Below are positions 38,717 through 46,832 of a DNA stretch of 64,000 bases, one piece after another; the stretch's first letter is position 1; every line of letters begins with the position of its first letter. This stretch comes from a virus. Made by a program: the position numbers and the translations under genes. The stretch is from positions 1 through 64,000 of IMG/VR virus record IMGVR_UViG_3300009103_000012, one strand, 5' to 3'. Under the pieces are notes generated by a model. It was not told the origin of the DNA, made no database searches, and worked only from the letters and a program-made list of their open reading frames with translations.

Positions 38717-39744
38717 TTTGCACCCCTTGTATTAAATCGATAACCTTCAAATTTCAAATTTTCCAACATTTTTCTTGCTTCACTTCTTGTCGAGATTTTT
38801 CTTATTCTATCAGCAGCTAACACTACCGCAAAATCATGCCAGGTCAATGCGTCATTAGTGGGATATGCAAACACACGACGAAACGCTTGGTGGATAGCTT
38901 CTACCGAAGTGGCGATAGAGATGTCTTTTTCGACCTCCATCATCTTTTCTATCCAATAAGAAAGTTCATCACTTGAAGCACATCCTAACGGTGGCATCTG
39001 TCCATACCTTTTCCATAGCTCAAACTGTGATCTATTAACATTTGATGTCTGTAGAATTCTCTCTGCCATCTCAAAGTGGCGCTCATATATGTGTAATGAA
39101 TTGCTGGTATGAGTGTAGGTTCCCAACCCAACGCCAAGTTCATTAGCAAGTAATTCTTGAAATAGCGTAAATGCTGGAATATCATATGCAATACCGAATA
39201 TCACATCTGAACTTCTCATATTCACAACCTGATGAAGTTTGCCGTCTCTAATAAAAAATTGAAGTGCCAATGTACAAGGAACGTCTAGCTTTGCGTCAAT
39301 ACTATCATCAGGCACCCTAAGATGCATTACCGCTCGACGGGAATCTGGGTCTCTAGTAAGCTCATCAATAATATACTCCCATTGATTGAACCTCCCCTGA
39401 GCAATCTTGGGGTGTCGTTGAAATAGTCTTGCGCCATAAGCAGAGTTTGCTGTTACTCCATCATCTGAAATATTTCTCCAAAAGTTTGAATATTTCGATA
39501 TCCACGCTGTCTCATTATTTCCAGAAAGATACCACACAAGCTCAGCAACCATATAAGAAATACTAAACTTTCGTCCTGCAACGTATGGAATTCTGTCTCT
39601 GGGATTTAAGATCGTAAATGAAGCGCCAAGTATTTCCTTGACTCTTTGCCCACGAGGGGCTGCTTCAAATGTTGGACTTTCGTAAACATTTCGAACTAGC
39701 GAAATGTAGCAGTGCGTAAATGATTGATAGGTTCCAATATGCAT
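38713..39744 (-). CDS. Thymidylate-synthase-fold deoxypyrimidine methylase/hydroxymethylase
   Basis: 343 residues. ThyA landmarks are present: catalytic Cys157 in DVPCTLALQFF, RDPDSRRAVMHL (phosphate Arg), MRSSDVIFGIAYDIPAF, and LHIYERH (His218, Tyr220). The residue that is Asn177 in thymidylate synthase is Asp188 here. T4 dCMP hydroxymethylase also has Asp at this place, fitting a cytosine ring. Since a ThyX is encoded at 45686-46393, a separate hydroxymethylase role is favoured. No TMP-specific evidence either way. Confidence 0.75.
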   Translation of the reverse strand: MHIGTYQSFTHCYISLVRNVYESPTFEAAPRGQRVKEILGASFTILNPRDRIPYVAGRKFSISYMVAELVWYLSGNNETAWISKYSNFWRNISDDGVTANSAYGARLFQRHPKIAQGRFNQWEYIIDELTRDPDSRRAVMHLRVPDDSIDAKLDVPCTLALQFFIRDGKLHQVVNMRSSDVIFGIAYDIPAFTLFQELLANELGVGLGTYTHTSNSLHIYERHFEMAERILQTSNVNRSQFELWKRYGQMPPLGCASSDELSYWIEKMMEVEKDISIATSVEAIHQAFRRVFAYPTNDALTWHDFAVVLAADRIRKISTRSEARKMLENLKFEGYRFNTRGAK

Positions 39745-39797
39745 GTTACAAATTTACTCCAATTAGGTTTAGATGTAGACTTTTTGTACCAAGCTAA

Positions 39798-42700
39798 TCA
39801 TATACGAAGAAGCTTGACTTTACTCATAGAAGTTTGGTATCCGAAGTCATTTTTCTTCACTTCTGCGCAACACAAACTGTAAAGTGGGAGATCTGTCTCG
39901 CCATCCCAACCCCAACAAAACATTCGAAAGTTTTTACCCTCCAGCCCAGTCGCGGTGACCAAAAGATATGGACGCTTGTTTTTTGTGAGCTTAGGCTTAA
40001 TGTCAGACACGAGGAACCAATACACATCATGACCCCTGGTATCGATTTCATCAATACACGCGATGTCTTTCTTTGCCAAGCGCTCCTGAACTTCTTCGCT
40101 AATAAGAGTTGATGCGTTAAAAGACCCAAAATGCTTTACACTATTTTCTACCATCTCCCTGCGAGACCAATGGCCCGATCCTTGCGTCTCAAGTAGGGCC
40201 TCCTTGAAGTTATTTCTGCCACGTTCTGGATCACGCTTTGTCCACTTCTTGATGTCGTTCTGTCGTCCGATAACGACTTCATGCATGTGCTTATAGCTCT
40301 CGAACGTCTTACCGGGGCCGACTAGATCCATAGATTCGAAGCCGCGGATTTTGATCAAAGCCTCAAGAGCGCGCTTGTTGAACTTAGAATGTTTCCACTT
40401 TCCATCATCGGTCCATAGAAGATCATCGATGCCTTGATATGGTCGATTTGCAACTAGCTCATCGATTGCAGACTCGCCAATACCCTTACAAGATAAGAGC
40501 GAAGGCATGAACTTTTTACCCTCAAGGATTGTCCACTTCTTTGTGGCATAATTGATATCTAGAGGCGCAACGCGATATCCTAAAGCCTTAACCTCAGCAA
40601 AAGCCTTTGCTCGCTTCTTGTCGTTACCTGACATCGCCTCAAGATAAGCACACAGCCATTCTTCTTCAAAATATGTCAAGAGCCAAGCGCAGTAATACGA
40701 GTCAATCGCGTAACATACTGCGTGAGACTTATTGAAGCCATAACCTGCAAAGAACAAAATCTTTTCGTATAAGTCATCAGCCAATTGTCGATCTACTCCA
40801 TTCTTCACAGAGCCTGCAACAAACTGCTCCTTGATCGATCTAGCTTTGGCAAGACTCTCTGCTGCTTCTGACGCTTTCCGCTTCATAATACTCCGACGTA
40901 CGGTGTCTGTTTCTTCTTCGGGGAAACCCGCCACCACAGAGCAAAGCTTCATGATTTGCTCCTGAAAGACAATTAGACCGTAGGTTTCTTCAAGAACTTC
41001 CTTGATTAACGGATGGCCATAATCGATCTTCTCAGGGTTGTTCTTGGCCTTGATATACAATCTATCGACCTTCGCCGTGAGTGGGCCTGGACGATAGATG
41101 GAAGTCAGCGTAGCAATATCAACGATGCTCTTAGGCTTCGCCTTTTTGAACAAGTTCTGAGCACCACGGCCGGCCAGCTGAAAGATGCCAGCCCAGCGGC
41201 CTTTTCCGTAAACGTGATCGTATACGTGCTGATCGTCCATGTCAAGTACTTTCGGGTCCATATTGGCGTTAAACCATTCATACACCTGAGCGAATGTTGG
41301 GTCTTCGATACCCTCCTTTCGCTGTAGGATGAGCTCGATGGTACGCTGGATAATTCGAAGCGTTTCAAGACCAAGTAGATCAAACTTAATCCAGCCGAAA
41401 GTCTCAAGATGCTTATAGTTCATGCCCTCAGCCCACGGGGTCTGTAGCTCACCACGTGCCTTGATAAGCGGCATCCTTTCCGCAATATCCTCTGCAACGA
41501 TACAACCACCAGCATGGCGACCTAAGGCCTTGTTCTGCTTGAACAGAACCTGGATTGGAGCAGCAACTTCTGGATGAGCCTCGATGAATGCTCTGAACGT
41601 CTTCGAGTGAGCTAGCGCATCTTCGTAAAGCAGCACAAATAGATTCTTATCAGTACCCTGCTTGAATACTGCGCGCTTTACATCTTCTTCGACCGGCGCT
41701 AGCGCCTTATTCACTTCGTTAAATGGAATACCATAAAATCGTGAAATATCTTTGACAAGAGACTTAAGCTTGAATGTATTGTAATTAGAGATCGGGACAA
41801 TATTCTCATCGCCCCACTTGTCTTTCATCATATTGATGAGTAGGTCTCGGTCGCCAACATCAGTATCGATGTCTGGTGCACCTTCACGAGAAGGATTCAA
41901 GAAGCGACCGAACATAAGATCATATTCAAATGGGTCAACGTCTGTTAGCTTAAGAACATAAGCAACAAGACTACCAGCAGCTGAGCCGCGACCGGGACCA
42001 ACAAGCATGGCTTGTTTGGCAATCTTAATAATCGCTTCCATTGTCAAAAAGTATCGAGAGAAATTCTTGTCTTTAATAATCTTCAACTCATGCTTTATTC
42101 GCTCGATATATTTTGGGTCACCCGCCAATCCTCGCTCAACAAGACCCTTTTTACATGCCTCAAGCAGAGCCTTATCGTCTGTCATACCCTCAGGTACAAC
42201 ATAAGAAGGAAGTTTCATCGTCCTATCAGGTGCAATTGTGCTGATCTCTTCATGGACAATCTGATGAGGTCGCTCAATAGCATTCTTCACAATCTGGTCA
42301 TCATAAAATGACATACCATCTGCACTTTCTAGATATGTATCCCACAATTGCTGAGCATTCTTAGGGTATAACTCACACTTCAAGTCCTCTTTAGTTTGGG
42401 GTAGTTTTGACGGATCAAACTCACGATAATTTAGCCAGCCAAGCTTCTTGTAAAGTTCACGCTCACGCCAATGCTCTGGTCGAGCGTAATGAGAGTCAGT
42501 CGTTACAACTAATTTATCTTGTAAGCTATTTTTATTCGCGAACTCGATGATTGCTCGATTAACAAGGTGCTGGGCAGGGAGCTTATTGAATTGAAGCTCT
42601 AGATGAACATCATTAATTCCAACGGCGTCTACCAAACCTTGGTAAGCGTTACCCACGCCAGTCATTACACTACGGTGAAAAGACGGATCATCCATCAGTT

Positions 42701-43418
42701 TATAGCTAAGATCATCAAACTCAACGTTCTGAGCATGCCGAAAGACCTCATAAGCAATTGGTCCGCCAATACAAGCGGTAGAAACCATCAGGTGGCCACC
42801 CTCGGCGGCCTCCCTTAACATCTTATAGTCGATTCGTGGAAACCTATAGAAACCCTCTCTATACCCCCTACTCACAAGATGGAACAAGCGCTGGAGACCT
42901 ACGCTTGTCTTAGGAAGAACGACCAAGTGATGGCGTCTCTTAATCGGATCATAGAATTTTGAAGACTTTGTTTCTTCTTCATTTTCAATAGTGAGGCCGG
43001 CATCTTCTTTGCCGATATCTACAATCTCATCATCCCCATCCACTATTGCAGTTAGAGGTGTAGCGATTGCTTCTCTCTGCTCACGAAGTCGAAGCAAAGC
43101 CTCTTTATCACCCTTCTTCGCAGCTTGCCGAATCTCCATATCAAGCTTCCATGCTTCAAGGTCAGGATGTACATACATCTCACAGCCTGGAACGAACTTA
43201 AATTTACCGCCGCGCTTTTGTACTTTTTCAGCATGAAGGAATGCATGGCCAAAAGAATTCATGTGACCATGATTGGTGAGACACCAACCATCCATGCCGT
43301 TTTCGATTATAAAATCAATATGTTCTTGAGGATACCCAAGGCCATCGAATGTACTAAACCCATCATGTGAATGAAGGGAAATAAACTTACTAGGGGGAGT
43401 AAGCAAAGTCTTTCTCAT
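39798..43418 (-). CDS. dnaE: DNA polymerase III alpha subunit (DnaE)
   Basis: 1206 residues, close to bacterial DnaE1. The PHP domain is at the N-terminus (SLHSHDGFSTFDG, LTNHGHMNSF); LVGPGRGSAAGSLVAYVLKL and APDIDTDVGD (near residues 478 and 516) carry the palm's catalytic Asps; GRHAGGCIVA and FAGYGFNKSHAV are typical; an OB-fold-like end finishes it. Replicative polymerase of the C family, unusual as a phage's own enzyme. Ribosome site TCTGGAG before ATG 43418. The epsilon-like exonuclease is at 56725-57564. Confidence 0.95.
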   Translation of the reverse strand: MRKTLLTPPSKFISLHSHDGFSTFDGLGYPQEHIDFIIENGMDGWCLTNHGHMNSFGHAFLHAEKVQKRGGKFKFVPGCEMYVHPDLEAWKLDMEIRQAAKKGDKEALLRLREQREAIATPLTAIVDGDDEIVDIGKEDAGLTIENEEETKSSKFYDPIKRRHHLVVLPKTSVGLQRLFHLVSRGYREGFYRFPRIDYKMLREAAEGGHLMVSTACIGGPIAYEVFRHAQNVEFDDLSYKLMDDPSFHRSVMTGVGNAYQGLVDAVGINDVHLELQFNKLPAQHLVNRAIIEFANKNSLQDKLVVTTDSHYARPEHWRERELYKKLGWLNYREFDPSKLPQTKEDLKCELYPKNAQQLWDTYLESADGMSFYDDQIVKNAIERPHQIVHEEISTIAPDRTMKLPSYVVPEGMTDDKALLEACKKGLVERGLAGDPKYIERIKHELKIIKDKNFSRYFLTMEAIIKIAKQAMLVGPGRGSAAGSLVAYVLKLTDVDPFEYDLMFGRFLNPSREGAPDIDTDVGDRDLLINMMKDKWGDENIVPISNYNTFKLKSLVKDISRFYGIPFNEVNKALAPVEEDVKRAVFKQGTDKNLFVLLYEDALAHSKTFRAFIEAHPEVAAPIQVLFKQNKALGRHAGGCIVAEDIAERMPLIKARGELQTPWAEGMNYKHLETFGWIKFDLLGLETLRIIQRTIELILQRKEGIEDPTFAQVYEWFNANMDPKVLDMDDQHVYDHVYGKGRWAGIFQLAGRGAQNLFKKAKPKSIVDIATLTSIYRPGPLTAKVDRLYIKAKNNPEKIDYGHPLIKEVLEETYGLIVFQEQIMKLCSVVAGFPEEETDTVRRSIMKRKASEAAESLAKARSIKEQFVAGSVKNGVDRQLADDLYEKILFFAGYGFNKSHAVCYAIDSYYCAWLLTYFEEEWLCAYLEAMSGNDKKRAKAFAEVKALGYRVAPLDINYATKKWTILEGKKFMPSLLSCKGIGESAIDELVANRPYQGIDDLLWTDDGKWKHSKFNKRALEALIKIRGFESMDLVGPGKTFESYKHMHEVVIGRQNDIKKWTKRDPERGRNNFKEALLETQGSGHWSRREMVENSVKHFGSFNASTLISEEVQERLAKKDIACIDEIDTRGHDVYWFLVSDIKPKLTKNKRPYLLVTATGLEGKNFRMFCWGWDGETDLPLYSLCCAEVKKNDFGYQTSMSKVKLLRI

Positions 43419-43452
43419 ATTATCTCCAGATTAGATTATTCTAAAAGAGATG

Positions 43453-43659
43453 CTAGCGGTTTTCAACACTTGGATGACTTAATTTCTCTAAAGATCGAGT
43501 CTCAACGTATACCAAGTGATTTGAAATTAAAAGGCTGGTTGTTTCGTCTGTTATCTCCACAACTAAACCAGAGTCTCCCGGGTGGAGGACGTAGCTATAA
43601 AACTCATCATCAACTCCCACATGTTCGTCCATCAAGACAGCGATATCACCAACTTTCAC
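43453..43659 (-). CDS. Small SH3-like protein next to DnaE
   Basis: 68 residues from GTG (TAG-TG overlap with the J-protein stop). KVGDIAVLMDEHVG then HPGDSGLVVEITDETTS looks like a KOW/SH3 barrel. Precedes dnaE by about 35 bases. Function unknown. Confidence 0.6.
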   Translation of the reverse strand: MKVGDIAVLMDEHVGVDDEFYSYVLHPGDSGLVVEITDETTSLLISNHLVYVETRSLEKLSHPSVENR

Positions 43660-44357
43660 TATTGCCTTCCGTAATCCGAAAGTAATTGCGATATCTGCTT
43701 CTGCGTCAAAGAAAATCCTCTAGATGATAAAATCGCCTCTAACAACTGACACCTTAGTGGCGGGGAATCTAATGACTCGCCCCACTGCCACTCGTCAGTA
43801 CATTCTATCTTATGAATATCTTGCCGGCAGGAATGAATCTTTGCCTTTAGAAGTGGTATTAAAGCCTCGTCCTCTAATCCGGCATCAATGCTCAACTCAA
43901 CTGCGACACCGACGAGGTCATCAAATTTACCTTCTTCCAAGGCTCTACTAGCACGTAAGAAACTCTTCTGAAGATTTTCTCTTAAATCATCATCACTAAT
44001 TCTGTCGGGATGGGTCATAAGTGCAATCTTTTTGAATAATTTTCGAGCCCACTCAGGTGCTTCTGATTTTTTACTAGATTCAGGATCATCTTCGCTAAAC
44101 CATTTTTCGCTTTGTTCTCTAAATTCTTGGTCTTCTTTTGCTACTTCAAAGACAGCATCTTTTTGTTCATCCTCCTGTTCATCTTTTTTACCTGTAACTT
44201 CTCTAGCTCTGTGAGTAAAAAATTCTAAATCACGAGAATATTCCGCTTTGTAATCATCGAATAGTTCTGATATCTGAGAATAATAATGCTGGAGCATTTG
44301 TAACTCTGATTGGAGAATTCGAATCTTTCTACGAGTTATTCTGGAGGGAATTTGCAT
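43659..44357 (-). CDS. J-domain protein
   Basis: 232 residues. Coiled coil for the first 100 residues, then an acidic linker, then WARKLFKKIALMTHPDRISDDDLRENLQKSFLRASRAL, a J-domain helix II-loop-helix III with the essential His-Pro-Asp (around residue 133). J-domains recruit DnaK/Hsp70. The N-terminal helical region is not a standard client domain. With GroEL and ClpP it suggests the phage directs host chaperones, for example in replisome assembly as lambda P does with DnaJ. Confidence 0.8.
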   Translation of the reverse strand: MQIPSRITRRKIRILQSELQMLQHYYSQISELFDDYKAEYSRDLEFFTHRAREVTGKKDEQEDEQKDAVFEVAKEDQEFREQSEKWFSEDDPESSKKSEAPEWARKLFKKIALMTHPDRISDDDLRENLQKSFLRASRALEEGKFDDLVGVAVELSIDAGLEDEALIPLLKAKIHSCRQDIHKIECTDEWQWGESLDSPPLRCQLLEAILSSRGFSLTQKQISQLLSDYGRQ

Positions 44358-44368
44358 AGTAAGTCTAA

Positions 44369-44743
44369 CTATGCATTAAGACGCTCCGTTATAATGTTGT
44401 GTTTCCTTACATAAGCACTAAAAAATTCATCGCAATCAACCCCAGAAAGTACAATTATCGCAAGAAAATAATTGAATGCATCAATCATTTCTTCTAGAAA
44501 TTCTTCCCTATCAAACTCAGGAACGCCATAAGTCTCTTCACGATGGTCTTTCCAATTCTTTAAATGAAGCAAAGCTTCAAAAAGCTCTTCCATACCTCGA
44601 AAAGCAAATTCACGAATTGCTTGTTGGTTTTTTTTCTTGCTTAAATCAACCGGCCAATCAGGATATGCACCTTCAATCTTTTCGTTAATACGATACATAA
44701 ACTCTTCACGGAGGCCAAATATCTTTGCTAAACGATCAGACAA
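44369..44743 (-). CDS. All-alpha NTP pyrophosphatase (dUTPase/MazG-like)
   Basis: 124 residues from TTG 44743 (GGAGG nine bases before); a longer in-frame start at 44782 would overlap the gene upstream. FRGMEELFEALLHLKNW then EFLEEMIDAFNYFLAIIVLSG has the E-x-x-E and E-x-x-D metal motifs of dimeric dUTPases/MazG. FSAYVRKHNIITERL ends it. Probably hydrolyses dUTP (or another NTP) to keep uracil out of DNA. The exact nucleotide is not given by sequence. Confidence 0.7.
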   Translation of the reverse strand: MSDRLAKIFGLREEFMYRINEKIEGAYPDWPVDLSKKKNQQAIREFAFRGMEELFEALLHLKNWKDHREETYGVPEFDREEFLEEMIDAFNYFLAIIVLSGVDCDEFFSAYVRKHNIITERLNA

Positions 44744-44744
44744 T

Positions 44745-44975
44745 TTACTCTTCCTCCGCTGCCTCTTCATTTTGAGTAGCAATTTCAGTAATCATGGCTT
44801 GAATGTTTGCATTAAAAGCTTCATGATAATCAGGTGAAAGATCAAGTTGCCCATTGGTAGTAACAAACTCTGCCATTCGAAGATTATCAACAATATCTGT
44901 CCCGGTTAGAATTGCAACCTGAACGATTTGCGCAATATGAGCGATTGCATTATCACTTAATTTTGACGTTTCCAT
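44745..44975 (-). CDS. Small acidic hypothetical protein
   Basis: 76 residues, ribosome site AAGGGAG ahead of ATG 44975, served by the promoter at 45014-45042. Helical with an acidic end (TQNEEAAEEE). No motif recognised. Confidence 0.65.
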   Translation of the reverse strand: METSKLSDNAIAHIAQIVQVAILTGTDIVDNLRMAEFVTTNGQLDLSPDYHEAFNANIQAMITEIATQNEEAAEEE

Positions 44976-45013
44976 TTTTTCTCCCTTAGTTTGAAAGCTG
45001 GATCAACATAATG

Positions 45014-45042
45014 ATTATAGTCATTTCAACAAAGGGTGTACA
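45014..45042 (-). promoter_or_regulatory. Promoter upstream of the dUTPase-like/dnaE run
   Basis: Minus-strand TATAAT (45014-45019), 17-base spacer, TGTACA (45037-45042). Near-consensus sigma-70 layout in the 80-base gap before 44975. Confidence 0.6.
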
Positions 45043-45055
45043 CGCTAATTGTGTG

Positions 45056-45376
45056 CTACATAAATTTCATTGCCCAAGCAAAGAATGCCATGCCAAACTG
45101 AACAACAGCAAATATCGTGATTGCTTTTGTCTTGAACATCTTGAGGTCTTCAACATCTTTCACCATCGTCTGCATCTGAGATGGTGATGCGACCTCATCA
45201 ACTTTTTCTTTCCACGATCGGAGCTCGTCAACACGATCTTCGCGCTCTCTCATTCTAGCAATTTCTTGCTTAAGCTCTTGAATCTCTGTATTTAGAGCTG
45301 TAATGCTTGTCGCAAGTGTTTCTAGCTCTTTCAGGACCAATCGTGAGTATTCGCTCCATCCGTTTTCTTCAGCCAT
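45056..45376 (-). CDS. Coiled-coil protein with C-terminal membrane anchor
   Basis: 106 residues from ATG 45376 (MAEENGWSEY), GGAGATAACG before it. Long coiled coil (SITALNTEIQELKQEIARMREREDRVDELRSWKEKVDE), then a C-terminal hydrophobic helix (ITIFAVVQFGMAFFAWAMKF). Common phage layout for a tail-anchored or lysis-associated protein. Function unknown. Confidence 0.65.
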   Translation of the reverse strand: MAEENGWSEYSRLVLKELETLATSITALNTEIQELKQEIARMREREDRVDELRSWKEKVDEVASPSQMQTMVKDVEDLKMFKTKAITIFAVVQFGMAFFAWAMKFM

Positions 45377-45635
45377 CGTTATCTCCAGTTGTGGTGTCTG
45401 GTAAAGCACAAACGCGATCTAGAATGTGCTCTACTTTTTCTTTGCACCACTCTGGTGTAACACTAGAATCACTTTCGCTCAACTTGAGGTGCATATCTTG
45501 CAATTCATTAATTACAAAATCTCTTACTTCAAAAGCAGAAGACCACTCTGAAGTTTGGTTGCAAAGCTGATCTCTTAAAGAGCGTAACTTCTTCACACGA
45601 GACTGAAATGTTTCACACTTTGAGTCATCACTCAT
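45369..45635 (-). CDS. Helical hypothetical protein
   Basis: 88 residues, charged helices (FQSRVKKLRSLRDQLCNQTSEWSS), two Cys, good ribosome site GGAG before ATG 45635. No motif recognised. Overlaps the next gene by eight bases. Confidence 0.6.
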   Translation of the reverse strand: MSDDSKCETFQSRVKKLRSLRDQLCNQTSEWSSAFEVRDFVINELQDMHLKLSESDSSVTPEWCKEKVEHILDRVCALPDTTTGDNDG

Positions 45636-45685
45636 ACAAACTCCAAAAACGTAGCTAAAACAACGAACCGCTTTCTTAAGTATGC

Positions 45686-46393
45686 TTAAAGCTGACGATA
45701 TTCTCGATATGAAGCCAAAGTTTCAGGCCAAATTTCTTCAGCTATATGAAGACATGCTTTTGCAACTTGCTGAATTTCCCACTGCGCTCCCTCATGTACA
45801 CGTAGCTCTATAAACTTAAATAAATTGTTTAAATTTACTGTGCCATAATATTCTGAATAAAGATTTTGGGGAAGCACTCCGCGGGCTTGCTCTCTACAAA
45901 TACCGTTCTTCATAAGGTCATTATAGAGGCGCAAAGATAACTTGTGATGTTGCTCTATACAATGAGCTGCTGTCAATCCCATTTCAGGATCTGAAAGATC
46001 TGGAATTAATACCGGATCGATCTGCCCGCAAATATTTGAGGCTTGACGATTTGACTTGTGTTGGGTCCTAAAGCTCTTTGGCTCATAAAATCTGATATCT
46101 ACATCCGTATACCTTCTAGATATCTCGTTATAAGACCAAGTCCTGTGGCGATGATGCTGGCTACGTACAAAAAGAGGCACAATAAAACGGAAAGTAATAA
46201 CGTTATGCTCAAGAGTTGATGTATGCTTATGCCTGATTAGATAGCGAATGAGCTTTTTATCTTTCCCATCGAGCTCTTCCTTCACTTTTCCGAATGAAAC
46301 CCTTGCACTGTTCACCACTGTTAAGTCTGATCCCATATGTTCAATATATTCCACTGCACCAATGGCATCGTCATAAAGCTCAATTCTTTTCAC
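45686..46393 (-). CDS. thyX: Flavin-dependent thymidylate synthase (ThyX)
   Basis: 235 residues from GTG 46393, following GGAGTATTAA. RHKHTSTLEHNVITFRF and RHRTWSYNEISRRY are the ThyX signature (R-H-R-x-x-S-x-N-E-x-S-x-R-Y). Makes dTMP from dUMP with FAD and methylene-folate. Its presence explains why the ThyA homologue at 38713-39744 is free to have another role. Confidence 0.95.
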   Translation of the reverse strand: MKRIELYDDAIGAVEYIEHMGSDLTVVNSARVSFGKVKEELDGKDKKLIRYLIRHKHTSTLEHNVITFRFIVPLFVRSQHHRHRTWSYNEISRRYTDVDIRFYEPKSFRTQHKSNRQASNICGQIDPVLIPDLSDPEMGLTAAHCIEQHHKLSLRLYNDLMKNGICREQARGVLPQNLYSEYYGTVNLNNLFKFIELRVHEGAQWEIQQVAKACLHIAEEIWPETLASYREYRQL

Positions 46394-46825
46394 TTAATAC
46401 TCCATGTCTTTTCGGATTTCTTCTTCGCTTTTCTCTCTTCGGTCTTGGTACTCTTTCTTTATATTAAGAATTGGTACTGCCTCGCCATCGCCGTCGATCC
46501 TTACAAACGTCATTTCAACATCACATACAAGCTTTTGTGATCCATTGACGACACTATGTCTTCGAGCTTCAAGCTTCACAGTTATCGAACATGTTCCGAT
46601 TCTTAATACATCACCGTAAATTTTTATTATCTGTCCCGGTCGAACTGGCCTCTGGAAAACCACTTGAGAAATACTTTTTGTAACTAATCGAGGTGAGCCA
46701 CATACTTGGGCTGTAAAAGCTCCTGCAGCTTCATCAAGCCATGAAAGCATAACTCCACCAAAAAGGTTTCCATGAACACCGATATTTTGACCTTTACATA
46801 TATGCGTCGAGATGAGCTGCATCAT
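46394..46825 (-). CDS. Acyl-CoA thioesterase-like hotdog-fold protein
   Basis: 143 residues. GVHGNLFGGVMLSWLDEAAGAFTAQVC is the YciA/BACH motif (G-x-x-x-G-G-x-x-x-x-x-x-D) with the catalytic Asp; VVFQRPVRPGQIIKIYGDV and SITVKLEARRHS continue the beta sheet; C-terminal helix is charged. Such enzymes cut fatty acyl-CoA. Role in the phage unknown, perhaps membrane lipid change or metabolic support. Starts within a run of metabolic genes. Confidence 0.8.
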   Translation of the reverse strand: MMQLISTHICKGQNIGVHGNLFGGVMLSWLDEAAGAFTAQVCGSPRLVTKSISQVVFQRPVRPGQIIKIYGDVLRIGTCSITVKLEARRHSVVNGSQKLVCDVEMTFVRIDGDGEAVPILNIKKEYQDRREKSEEEIRKDMEY

Positions 46826-46832
46826 ATTTTAT

